Shown in pieces: positions 44,534-53,601 of a DNA stretch of 64,000 nucleotides. The notes beneath the pieces were generated by a model. The model made no database searches, was not told the origin of the DNA, and worked only from the letters and a program-made list of their open reading frames with translations. Source of the DNA: Agarophyton chilense (taxonomy: Eukaryota > Rhodophyta > Florideophyceae > Gracilariales > Gracilariaceae); contig JARGXX010000002.1 of the NCBI GenBank assembly GCA_030374765.1, positions 1 to 64,000 of the forward strand, written 5' to 3'. The position numbers and the translations under genes were made by a program. The stretch's first letter is position 1. The number at the start of each line of letters is the position of its first letter.

Positions 44534-47167
44534 TCACTCTCCCACTCCTTGCCTACTCCCCAACGCTAAGCGCTTGAACCGTGGTTCTTCTGGTCCACAT
44601 GACGCTATATAGCAATCTAACACCGCTCCAAGTCTTCTCGTGAGATTCTCCATGAAAAACTCCTCCCTTATCGCCAGATAGATTTTCTCTCTCGACGGTA
44701 TCCATAGCCCAACCGTCGCGATTCTCTCCTTATTCCCACTCACATCTCTACGATTCCCTCCACAGAATCCATCATTCTCAAACTCCTCAGCATACTCATC
44801 CTTCACCATGTTCCAGGCAACCCTCAATATGTCCTCAACAGCCAGTGGCAGAAACCTCCCAAACAGCGTCGAGAACAAAAGTTGCCTTTGGCCTCCCCGC
44901 CCAACGTCTCTATCCATCGTGGTCACCACACATCCAATCCATGCATCAAGTCGCGCAAGATGCATCACCGTCCCATCCACATACTGCCTTTCTCCATTTC
45001 TGTGACTCTCTACCGCGTAGCCCATAAACTCCTCCAACACTTTCAACGACACCTGATTTCGAAAATACATATCTGCCTCACCAAAGTCCTCCAAGTTCTC
45101 AGACACCTTCGATCCAGAATAAGTAATATCTTCAATCGCACTCGTTCTCCACGCACACAGCTTACCTCTCCCATCCTCCCCCGACCCCATCAACTTCTCC
45201 TGCGCCTCCTCAATCTGCTTCTTCAACTCCGCCCAAAGCTCCGTCCCTTCAGTCACCTTAGCTCGTTTCGCGATCAAATCATATCCAAGCATGGAAAACA
45301 GCTTATCACGCGCTGCTCGCTTCCGCACCCCAACCACATCGCTCAATGTCTGCTTCATCCTCTGTCTCAAGCACCTATCCGCACTTACATTTTTCACACA
45401 CTCCTCTCTCCTCCCCGCTTCCCTTATCGACTCCCATTTCTCTCCCATTAACTCAGTCTCTACCACGTGCTTCAACAACAAATGGCTCCCGCCCTCTGTC
45501 GACGGCGTATACGGTCTCATCTCATATGCAACCTCAAATGGACATCTCGGAACCATTTCCTTCTCTCCCACCACAAACATACTTTCCTCCCTACTCTCCC
45601 CAACCGCCTCACTTCTATTTTTCCAGCTTCGACCCACATTCTCGGTGTCGAAGCAAAGTTCCGATGCCTCCAGTTTTGCATAATGAAGAATCCTATCATA
45701 CACACGACGTGCAAATCCATAAAAGCATTCCTGCACTCCAATGTCATACTTTCGTCGCCGCGTCACGCCTCCCTCCCCCCTCCCTTCCCCAGCGATTCTA
45801 CCTTTCAACGCCTCCCTCAAACTCTCAATCAGCACATTCTGCTGCTTCATTTCCTCCCTCGCCCGATCCAGCTCCGTTTGGGTCATTTTCAAACTCACCA
45901 TCACACTGTAGCTGTCTTCCTTCATACGTCCCATTTGTCCCTTCAACACATTCATCTTCTCAATTAGCATCGACCGCGGCAACAAACCTATGTCATCATC
46001 ATTTGCTTCATCTTCCACTATACGGACGGCGTTCTCCACGACATTTGAATTCGCATTCTCCCCGTTATCATTATTCCTTGTGAATACAATGTTTCTCCTT
46101 TCTCGCATACCTTCCGGCGTCCTTCGCCTTGCGTTCACCTCAAACCCTTCAACTCCCAAACCCACCCCTCTCCTCGGTGGCAAACGCTCGACATCTTCTC
46201 CCTGATGAGAAAGAACTGCTGCTCTTCCATCGCCTTCCTCCCCTGAACCACGTGTTCTCCCTCCAGCAAACCCCCTTCTCCCCCCCTCACTCACATGCAC
46301 TTCTCTGCTTTCCCTTTCGTCTATCGCTCTTCTTCCTGTAACTCGAACACTCCCCATTCTTTCCCTTGCACGCTCTCTCCTTTCTTCCACGTAATCCAAG
46401 TTCGCCCCCTCCCATCTTTCCGCCTGTTCCCCCGCGGTAACTCCAACACTCTCTCCTTCTGTTCTCTCTCGAACGACTCTTGCGCCCGCGATTAGACCAC
46501 TACTGGGTCCACCTATTCTACCCTCCCCACCACGGCTACTCTCTATTCTCCCTTTCTGTATCTCATCATCACCGTCCTCTTTCCTCATACCCGTAAACGA
46601 TGCCCCTGCTTCTTCAACGCCTCTGAGGCGGGATCCACGTTCTCCGATCATTCTCTCTCCCTCCTTACGCCCCTTCGTCCTGTCATTCGGAATCTCTTCA
46701 CCTCCTTCAGGTGCAGAGCATGGATTTACCGGCTCCACATCAGCTGAAGACGTGAGTACAGCACTTAGAGTCCGCTCGGATGCATCCCCTCTCCTTGTCC
46801 TCCCTGGAGCTCTGCTCGCCCTCCCCCGCAATCCACTTCTAGGTACACGCGTGCGGTTGCTTCGCACGCCATCCCGTTTTCCATCGCCGCTCCGCACCAT
46901 CTCTCCCGTAGGCGACGTGATTTGCTCCGCACTCTCCTCCGTCACCGTCTCCTTTGCGCGAACAGCCTTTCCTTTGCCCCCACTCGCCTCTCCTTCCCCA
47001 CCATCTTGCCTTGATCTACCTCTCAGGCGCACGCCTCCCTTCTCTCCACTCGCGCCCTGGAGCCTACGCCCCTTGTCCCTTCCGCCCTCCGCATCCCCTC
47101 CATGCCGCCGTGATTTTGTACCGCGCCCGCTAGTGTTCTCGCTTCTCGATTTGCGCTTCGGAGCCAT
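44534..47167 (-). CDS. 877-aa basic/coiled-coil protein of unknown function
   Basis: Start at 47167 (CAACCATGGCTCC, good context, MAPKRKSRSENTSGRG). Residues ~1-380 are disordered, Arg/Gly/Glu-rich, with a basic KRK nuclear-localisation-like start. Residues ~420-490 form a probable coiled coil (MLIEKMNVLKGQMGRMKED...LDRAREEMKQQNVLIESLREAL). Residues ~500-877 look like a folded helical domain with many Trp/Cys/Tyr (GVQECFYGFARRVYDRILHY, LARLDAWIGCVVTTMD, FGRFLPLAVEDILRVAWNMV). I recognise no family. It converges on the transposase gene (88 bp apart) and lies 324 bp downstream of the methyltransferase-SET gene on the same strand. A structural or DNA-binding partner of the transposase is a guess. 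Confidence 0.7.
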   Translation of the reverse strand: MAPKRKSRSENTSGRGTKSRRHGGDAEGGRDKGRRLQGASGEKGGVRLRGRSRQDGGEGEASGGKGKAVRAKETVTEESAEQITSPTGEMVRSGDGKRDGVRSNRTRVPRSGLRGRASRAPGRTRRGDASERTLSAVLTSSADVEPVNPCSAPEGGEEIPNDRTKGRKEGERMIGERGSRLRGVEEAGASFTGMRKEDGDDEIQKGRIESSRGGEGRIGGPSSGLIAGARVVRERTEGESVGVTAGEQAERWEGANLDYVEERRERARERMGSVRVTGRRAIDERESREVHVSEGGRRGFAGGRTRGSGEEGDGRAAVLSHQGEDVERLPPRRGVGLGVEGFEVNARRRTPEGMRERRNIVFTRNNDNGENANSNVVENAVRIVEDEANDDDIGLLPRSMLIEKMNVLKGQMGRMKEDSYSVMVSLKMTQTELDRAREEMKQQNVLIESLREALKGRIAGEGRGEGGVTRRRKYDIGVQECFYGFARRVYDRILHYAKLEASELCFDTENVGRSWKNRSEAVGESREESMFVVGEKEMVPRCPFEVAYEMRPYTPSTEGGSHLLLKHVVETELMGEKWESIREAGRREECVKNVSADRCLRQRMKQTLSDVVGVRKRAARDKLFSMLGYDLIAKRAKVTEGTELWAELKKQIEEAQEKLMGSGEDGRGKLCAWRTSAIEDITYSGSKVSENLEDFGEADMYFRNQVSLKVLEEFMGYAVESHRNGERQYVDGTVMHLARLDAWIGCVVTTMDRDVGRGGQRQLLFSTLFGRFLPLAVEDILRVAWNMVKDEYAEEFENDGFCGGNRRDVSGNKERIATVGLWIPSREKIYLAIREEFFMENLTRRLGAVLDCYIASCGPEEPRFKRLALGSRQGVGE

Positions 47168-47491
47168 GGTTGAAGAGAGAGAGAGCGATCGTGGTATGGT
47201 CTTCCACGCGTTGCAATGCGATGGATGGGAGAGAAGCTTCGAAACATTCTGCTTCCAAAAATATACCTCCACCCTTTTCGTGTTCTCAGAAAACCCCCAA
47301 ACTTTTCAGATATTTTAAATATGCGCTCGAACGCACCAGATATTGGGAAAGTATTCTCCTTCGGTGTACATGACTTTCCTTTAGCATATGTACTACGTCA
47401 CGCTTTGACGTTATATGTAGCGACAAACATAGTAAAAGCCCACAATATCTGGTACACTACAATGAAGTAAAGTAACAAAAGCGATGCACTT

Positions 47492-50400
47492 TTAATCGAT
47501 TAATATGACTGGCGTGTTATTCATACTCCAGATATACTCTGTCCAATAATCCGCGAACAGCTCCTCTCCTATTTCTATATCTCGAATTGCTTGCACAGAA
47601 AGCAATCTATAATCTCTCAACTGAAATGGGGTCCGCCCCGTCCCCGGAGTTCTGATGACCCGAACATTTGCAGTTCGGCGTCTCATTAACCCGTCTTCAA
47701 CCGCATCCCTGTCCCTATCCCCTTCCACATACTTGGGGTCGTTAATTGTTCCCCCCAAGCAAAATGGAGCAGGGACAATCCACACCGGAATAAGAGACAC
47801 CCCACTAATTCTTCCTGGTAGCTTGTGAAACACTTCCCCTCGGACGCTTATCTCCATCGCGTACTGCCGAAAACGATCAGCAGTCGCTTTCAATAGCCCC
47901 CCTCCGTATGCCTTATGAACTTCCTTCCGCTTTGAAAGATTATGGTACACCAAAGTCCCGTAAAAGTAACAAACAGTCTCACCTTGTATCACCCGGCGTG
48001 TTGTGTACACACCAACTCCAGCATTCGGGTGCCTTATCGTCGACTTTGCAATCCGACAACCACATACTGTCGCCTCCACTGCCAGAATAGCATTCCAATC
48101 CAACAGTGACATCTTTCCTTGAAAACTTCTTGGCCACTCATACAGCGCCTGCCGTCGCCCAATCTCCGATATATTCTTATCCTGCCACATGGAGGAGAGA
48201 AAATCCACGATATGGGGTGGAAACATCTGATGCTCGGGAAATCCGGTAGGTGTTTTCCAGGACTTCGAACGCTTTATGACGACGTCCGGAAACAAGCATG
48301 TCACTCGAGTCACAGCGTTCCGAACATCTTGCGTTATATGAATGTCCGTCTCGTTGTTCCGCATGCATGACGCAAATTTCACTGTAGCGGCGTGCTTCGC
48401 ATGAGCAAAGCACTGCGGATCTGGCTCACACCCTAGAAACTGACGGTGCTTTTCCAGTTCCATGCATGCCATGGCCGTTGAAAATGTTCCGGCGAAGAGG
48501 TCCACCACTATGTCTCCCGGCTGAGAAAACCTGCTGATGAGCTCCTTCAGCAAAGCGCGTGACTTCTGTTCCGCCCGCACTTTCTGATACGTAACTGCTC
48601 CTTTGGCATTCTTCCTTCTCCATAGAAGTGTTTCACCATTCGACATGGGAGGCACTTGGTCAATCACGCTATGGTAACCCGGATATCGCGATGGTACATA
48701 GCTGAAGTTCTCATAGTTCACCATGCCATGTTGTTCGGCGTAGGACAACCCGCTGCGAACTCCATGAATGGCGTACTCTGTTCCGGGAAACAGGGAGCAC
48801 GAACTACGTCCGGGATTACGCATCGGATTGCCTTGAGAGCGAATGAAGTGCAGCTGGACCTTGTCCACGACAAACGACCTGCTCTTCTGTCCATTCTCAT
48901 CCTTTGCACCAATTCGACCCAACACTTCTTTCCATTCGTTCACCTGCTCAATCGCGCAGAATATAACGAAATGCCCTCCCGGACGCAGAAGTTTAGAGAT
49001 GAGCTTCGCCGTCTTCACCATGTCTTGCCGGTTAAGAACGTCGTACCAGCTGTTTTTCCTGTTCTTCTTCGCACGTATATTATACGGCGGGTCCGTGAGA
49101 ACCAACTGCACTTTCCCTATCGGAGAGACCCCATTGCTGCGCAATGTCTCGTCAATCTCCACCAGGTTCTCGAAAGTACAATTGTACATTCGACAGTGCT
49201 TATCCATCTCCGACTCGCACTTTTGGAGAGACATTATATCATCCAGAGAGGTAAGGTCGTGAGGCGGCAGAATATCCACCGACTCAGATTCGACCGACCT
49301 TGGTCCAGCTGTGGAAGAATGCTGACCAACACCCATGTTCTCTTCTTCATTCCCGGTTCCACCCTCCACTCCCTCTCCACCCTCCACCGCCGGAGCCTCC
49401 GAATCTTTCTCAGGGGGTACAACTTCTATCTCGTCTTCTTCCATAACCATAGTAGGTTCCGCCTTTGTCGCAGCCACCACTTCCACCTCCACACTCCCTC
49501 GCAGCTTTAGTGGCGATATGTATTCCGAGATGGTAGAGATAAGAGAGTTCGAGAAGCAGTCGAATCTCTCCGCAAACACTTTAGGCAAAGTGTATGTAAA
49601 CGGTTTTAGAACGTCCCATCTTTCCGGAGCTGATATAGAGTAAAGCTGCTCATTCACCACCACTTTGTGCAGGTCAGCGAGAAACTCTTTGGCCAACATA
49701 CGAAGTGGAGTGTCAACGTACTCCGGCAGGTTCCACGCCCATGGGACGACATCCTCCTCCAATAAAGTACGGTTTCTACCAGGAAGGAGTCGTTGGGCCA
49801 TGTCCTTGTGAGAGAACCCATCCCTTCTGTTTCCGATTGCCTGGAACTGCATATCAGAATATCGTAGATGGATAAAGGGCAAAACCATGAATTCCACGCC
49901 AGGGAATCCCAAATACTGGGCGAAGCTGTCCCACGCGTTATTGACGAGCTGCACACCAAAGCCCACACGCTGAGCTACTGGTTTGTCATAAATCGCCACC
50001 TTCGAAAATGGCGTATCGTAGGTTCTGTCCCGCTTTCTTCGCTTACGGGAGACTCTTCTCTTCTCCATAGAGACCGACTGAATACAAATGAGGAACAGCA
50101 ACCTCTGGAACATTGTCGGGAAGTCGGTCGCGAATGGAGCCCGGCTTTTGCTCGCCTTCTTTCGGGTTGTATCCAGACCTTTGAAGAACTCTGTCAAAGT
50201 GACATTCTTCGGGATGCCCTTGAACTCCACCGCCTCGTACGCGTTCCAAAAGTCCCTCACGCGCCTATCTGGGTCCCCATCCCTTATATCCAGCAACCTC
50301 GCCGAGAAATAATTCTGACAGTTCGAGCCCCTCATTCCTACAACTCGGAGCTCATCTTCTGTGTAATTGGTGTGGTCGGGACCTAGGAGAGTATAAAAAA

Positions 50401-50623
50401 ACTTCGCGGTCTCCGGTAGGATGTGGCGATTGGCAATTGCGAAATCGATGAATGCAGTGTGCCCCACTTTTCGCGGCTCATCTTCCTCCCGCCTCGTTGA
50501 TGCGTAACGATCACGCAAATCCAGACACGCCCTGATAACTTCATCCCCCGTACCAAACAGTTTACCCATTTCGAAGGTGTCTGCCGCAGGCGATGAAGAA
50601 GTTCTCGTGGGTTCTGGAGCCAT
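47492..50623 (-). CDS. Beta-class DNA N4/N6 methyltransferase fused to a SET domain
   Basis: 1043 aa from the ATG at 50623. Residues 1-~400: uncharacterised, helical. ~400-460: acidic, low-complexity linker. ~490-760: methyltransferase with motif IV D511-P-P-Y514 (LVLTDPPYNI) before motif I at 708-717 (DLFAGTFSTA), i.e. the IV-TRD-I order of beta-class bacterial-type amino-methyltransferases. DPPY allows N6-adenine or N4-cytosine. Motif I has F in place of its last glycine. ~865-1032: SET domain, GVGVYTTRRVIQGETVCYFYGT...GGTINDP...AIRDIEIGEELFADYW, with the usual NHS-type Asn region read as IND. No obvious post-SET cysteines. One protein could thus methylate DNA and a lysine substrate. It is transcribed away from the palindrome and may be regulated through it. 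Confidence 0.85.
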   Translation of the reverse strand: MAPEPTRTSSSPAADTFEMGKLFGTGDEVIRACLDLRDRYASTRREEDEPRKVGHTAFIDFAIANRHILPETAKFFYTLLGPDHTNYTEDELRVVGMRGSNCQNYFSARLLDIRDGDPDRRVRDFWNAYEAVEFKGIPKNVTLTEFFKGLDTTRKKASKSRAPFATDFPTMFQRLLFLICIQSVSMEKRRVSRKRRKRDRTYDTPFSKVAIYDKPVAQRVGFGVQLVNNAWDSFAQYLGFPGVEFMVLPFIHLRYSDMQFQAIGNRRDGFSHKDMAQRLLPGRNRTLLEEDVVPWAWNLPEYVDTPLRMLAKEFLADLHKVVVNEQLYSISAPERWDVLKPFTYTLPKVFAERFDCFSNSLISTISEYISPLKLRGSVEVEVVAATKAEPTMVMEEDEIEVVPPEKDSEAPAVEGGEGVEGGTGNEEENMGVGQHSSTAGPRSVESESVDILPPHDLTSLDDIMSLQKCESEMDKHCRMYNCTFENLVEIDETLRSNGVSPIGKVQLVLTDPPYNIRAKKNRKNSWYDVLNRQDMVKTAKLISKLLRPGGHFVIFCAIEQVNEWKEVLGRIGAKDENGQKSRSFVVDKVQLHFIRSQGNPMRNPGRSSCSLFPGTEYAIHGVRSGLSYAEQHGMVNYENFSYVPSRYPGYHSVIDQVPPMSNGETLLWRRKNAKGAVTYQKVRAEQKSRALLKELISRFSQPGDIVVDLFAGTFSTAMACMELEKHRQFLGCEPDPQCFAHAKHAATVKFASCMRNNETDIHITQDVRNAVTRVTCLFPDVVIKRSKSWKTPTGFPEHQMFPPHIVDFLSSMWQDKNISEIGRRQALYEWPRSFQGKMSLLDWNAILAVEATVCGCRIAKSTIRHPNAGVGVYTTRRVIQGETVCYFYGTLVYHNLSKRKEVHKAYGGGLLKATADRFRQYAMEISVRGEVFHKLPGRISGVSLIPVWIVPAPFCLGGTINDPKYVEGDRDRDAVEDGLMRRRTANVRVIRTPGTGRTPFQLRDYRLLSVQAIRDIEIGEELFADYWTEYIWSMNNTPVILID

Positions 50624-50795
50624 TTATGTACATGTTCAAACAACCTCACGGGCGGTCGTCACGAGAGCCTGAGTGAAAGAGAGCAGCGGGTGCGGGTGGG
50701 TGCGGGTGGGTACGGAAAGATTGTGAGTACGGTTGAGGAGCGCGCACGGAAGAACGGTTGTTGCGGAACGACTTCGCAGCTATCCTGGTTGCATT
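50624..50795. promoter_or_regulatory. Leader/promoter side of the methyltransferase-SET gene
   Basis: 170 bp between the gene start and the palindrome, with a GTGCGGGTGG repeat at 50691-50712. No TATA box is clear. Confidence 0.3.
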
Positions 50796-51359
50796 CTGTC
50801 GGCCGTCAGAGGTGCGCTCCGACTTCATCGGGGGTCCCGATGAAGTCCCCGCGCACCTCTGTCGGCCGACATAATACATATAATTTTGTAATTTTTGGAA
50901 CGCTCAGGTGTACACGGTGCACTCTGTCGGCCGACAGTCGACCAAGATCTCAGAAACGCATCATGCGTGATGTTATGGCGTATTTGTCGGCCGACAGGGG
51001 TTCCCTGCGACTTCATCGGTCCACCGATGAAGTAGCAGCACACCCCTGGCGGCCCACAAATGCCCCGAATGGTGTCCTTACAACATGTTGATGAATTGTC
51101 GGCCGACAGGGGTGTGCTGCGACTTCATCGGTGGACCGATGAAGTCGCAGGGCACCCCTGTCGGCCGACAAATACGCCATAACATCACGCATGATGCGTT
51201 TCTGAGATCTTGGTCGACTGTCGGCCGACAGAGTGCACCGTGTACACCTGAGCGTTCCAAAAATTACAAAATTATATGTATTATGTCGGCCGACAGAGGT
51301 GCGCGGGGACTTCATCGGGACCCCCGATGAAGTCGGAGCGCACCTCTGTCGGCCGTCAG
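50796..51359. repeat. 564-bp near-perfect palindrome with ten GTCGGCCGAC sites and four hairpins
   Basis: Positions pair to a sum of 102155. Only about 40 bp in the centre (51058-51097) and a few substitutions are unpaired. The 10-bp palindrome GTCGGCCGAC starts at 50861, 50926, 50986, 51098, 51160, 51220 and 51285; variants start at 50798 and 51348 (GTCGGCCGTC) and 51048 (GGCGGCCCAC). Spacings are 63, 65, 60, 62, 50, 62, 60, 65 and 63 bp. Between sites 1-2, 4-5, 6-7 and 9-10 lie hairpins with stem GACTTCATCGG / CCGATGAAGTC at 50821-50847, 51009-51034, 51121-51146 and 51308-51334. The region separates two divergent genes. A parS- or operator-like protein-binding array, a replication or recombination site, or a fold-back insertion are the candidates. 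Confidence 0.9.
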
Positions 51360-51648
51360 GATATTTTTAATTTTTTAATTTTATTTTCTTGTATCGCCTG
51401 CCAAGCCAATAGGCGTGTTTGCGATGGAAAAAGACAAGGAGTTGCTTGAGTTTGAAACTAAGCGGACGTAGCTCAGGTTGAAACTAAGCGGACGTAGTTC
51501 AGGCTGATTGCAACGAACTGCTCTCGGGAGTGTTCCGGATAGTCGCCACCAAAGGAGCTCGATCTAATACGTCTTAGTCTGTATACCATAAAAGGCTCAA
51601 AGCGCTCTGCGACCATTTGCAACCTCGACCGACTACGATCCGATTCAA

Positions 51649-53412
51649 ATGATGACTCGAGGCAAAGCGAAAGCGAGGGGTACTCCGCGGGGTACTCCAC
51701 GCGCCACTCCGCGAAAAGCTACATCGGGAAACAATCTGGCTGGTGGGGATAGGGTGGCGTTGTTCCTGGCGGATGGGACAGGGAAGAAGAAGGGTACTAT
51801 GGTTGGCACTGCGGAGTTGAGAGGTGTTGGGGGCAGTGGAGCGGCCGGGAAGGCGCTTTGCAGAGCGATGCATGGCCATTCGTTGCGCGAGTCTGCGAAG
51901 CCGGGAGAGGACTTGGTGGCCATCTGGAGGACTGAAATTAAGGAGGGGATCAACTCCAAGTATCCGTACTCCTTCAAGGGAGCAGAGGAGCCGCCGGAGT
52001 TGCTGAAGGATATGGTGTCGGCAGGTATATACGCATGGGATACCTCGATGATGACACGCGTCTCCTCTGTGCTGACTCCAGGGCCTCCTCGGCCGGAGAC
52101 TCCCAAAAGCGCGACCCCCTCGAAGGAGTCTGCTACGCCTTTGAGGGGGAAGAGGGCACAGCCAACAACAGTGCCGCCGGCCATGAAGCAACCCGTCAAG
52201 CCGAAAAAGAGGGTGACGATAGTGGATGATTCTGATGAAGATGTTGTGGAGGTGGGGTCAGCGGTGAATGTACGCGGGGATTCGCACACCGGTCCCGAGT
52301 TGGAGTTGTTCGATGACGGCGATGCCGTTCCTTCGCAGGAAGTGGATAGGACTCTCGTGGAAAAGAAGATCTCTGTTTCAGACTATGACCAGTGCCGCTT
52401 GATTGTGGACATAGATGACATACAAATCCCCGAGAAGACTGTCAGAAGTGTGAATGCGGAACACAAGGCGGCGACGATGGCAAAGTGCAAAACGTTTGGC
52501 TGGCTTGCGTCGGCAGGGTCGATTGCTGTTGCCATCGTCGGGGGAATGGAATTAGATTTCAGTGAAATTGTTCACAATGGGAGGGTAGTGGTGCCTGTCA
52601 TACTCATTGACGGTCATCACCGCGTCTTGGTTCTGCGAGATCTGAAGAATGATCCCTCTGAAGGGAGAAAGTGGTTGGAAATTGTGCGGTCTCTTGATGT
52701 CGTTCTTTGGAGACGCAAGGACCGGAAGCCTTTATCGCTGAACGAAGTGCTCGGTCTTGGTAATGTACTCAATGAAATGAGTTCAAATGTGTTGAAGATG
52801 AGTTTCGCCGACAAGGTTCATTCGACAGTGTCCTTCATTTGCAACTTGATTGACGATAAGAGAACCAAGTTGGCTGACCTTACTCCGACACGGATAGCTG
52901 GGGCGCTGAAGACGAGCGAAGCTATAGGAATCTACAGCTTGCGCCACTTGAATCGCTATGCGACTCTTGGGTTGAAATTCGTCAGGAGCGAAGGTCTCCT
53001 GGAGTTCTTTGAGAACGTATGAAAGGAGGGTCCAGTTCTAACGCTTGCGCATGTGTCGAGGGACTTGTTGTTAGGACTCGAAGACGAAATATTCCGTTTC
53101 GCAATCCTTTGTTTGCAGCTACATGTGAGGGTGAGGATGGGTTCTACGGGGAATATGGGACGTTTCCAGGAGACGCGAAAGCAGTTCTTCCAATGCGCCA
53201 TAGGAATGTTCCAACTATGCGAAAGGGCGGGAAAGGAGAAGGGTCTGACGGCGGGGAAGGTTCTAGACAGCACAATTGTGATGGGAAAGAACGAGGTGTC
53301 TTTAAGGGAGTACCTTTGCATGCAAACGGCGAAGATGGAACTCAGTGGTCCGAAGCGGTTGTGGCCGGGGTTGGTGTCGAAGAGGATGAAAATCGCACAA
53401 AGGCGGATTTAA
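51649..53412 (+). CDS. ParB/sulfiredoxin-like domain protein with in-frame TGA at codon 458
   Basis: The uninterrupted frame is 51649-53022 (457 aa); the same frame continues to 53412 after one TGA at 53020. The continuation (KEGPVLTLAHVSRDLLLGLEDEIF...) reads as protein, and Trp in place of TGA would fit. Residues ~1-170: basic, TPR-rich then folded. ~170-220: acidic linker (DDSDEDVVEV). ~235-350: TFGWLASAGSIAVAIVGG followed by ILIDGHHRVLVLRDL with D321-G-H-H-R325, the phosphate-binding GxHR-type signature of ParB/Srx-fold proteins, some of which are NTPases or nucleases on DNA. ~350-587: helical. A splice alternative exists: donor GTATGA at 53017 with acceptor TTTGTTTGCAG at 53118 removes 102 bp in frame, including the stop. 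It lies next to the GTCGGCCGAC array and is transcribed away from it. Confidence 0.6.
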
Positions 53413-53601
53413 GGCGGTCTGAAAGTGAGTCTGGCGTCCCCAAGTGCGGAGAAGGATGTGGTGGAGGTGCCACCTTCTGTGAATGTTCCTTCGTCTAGTG
53501 CTGGGGAGTCTGTACCCCACCAGGAAACCGTGGTTCCCAGACGCATCACACGAACTAGACAAGGTACTGAGCGCGGGCTGGATGCTGCGGGTGAGAGGGT
53601 G

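Noticed and set aside
50820-51334. Intrinsic bacterial-type terminators at the GACTTCATCGG hairpins
   Set aside because: No U-tract follows the hairpins, they lie in a promoter region between divergent genes, and the genome is eukaryotic.
50796-51359. CRISPR-like array, because of regularly spaced repeats
   Set aside because: The units are inverted and symmetric about one centre, spacers are mirrored rather than unique, and the setting is eukaryotic with no cas genes.
53017-53060. 44-nt intron in the ParB-like gene (GTATGA...TTCTAAC...GAG)
   Set aside because: It has a branch-like TTCTAAC, but removing it shifts into a frame (53019-53498) with low-complexity, unlikely protein; the in-frame 102-nt alternative or a plain stop fits better.
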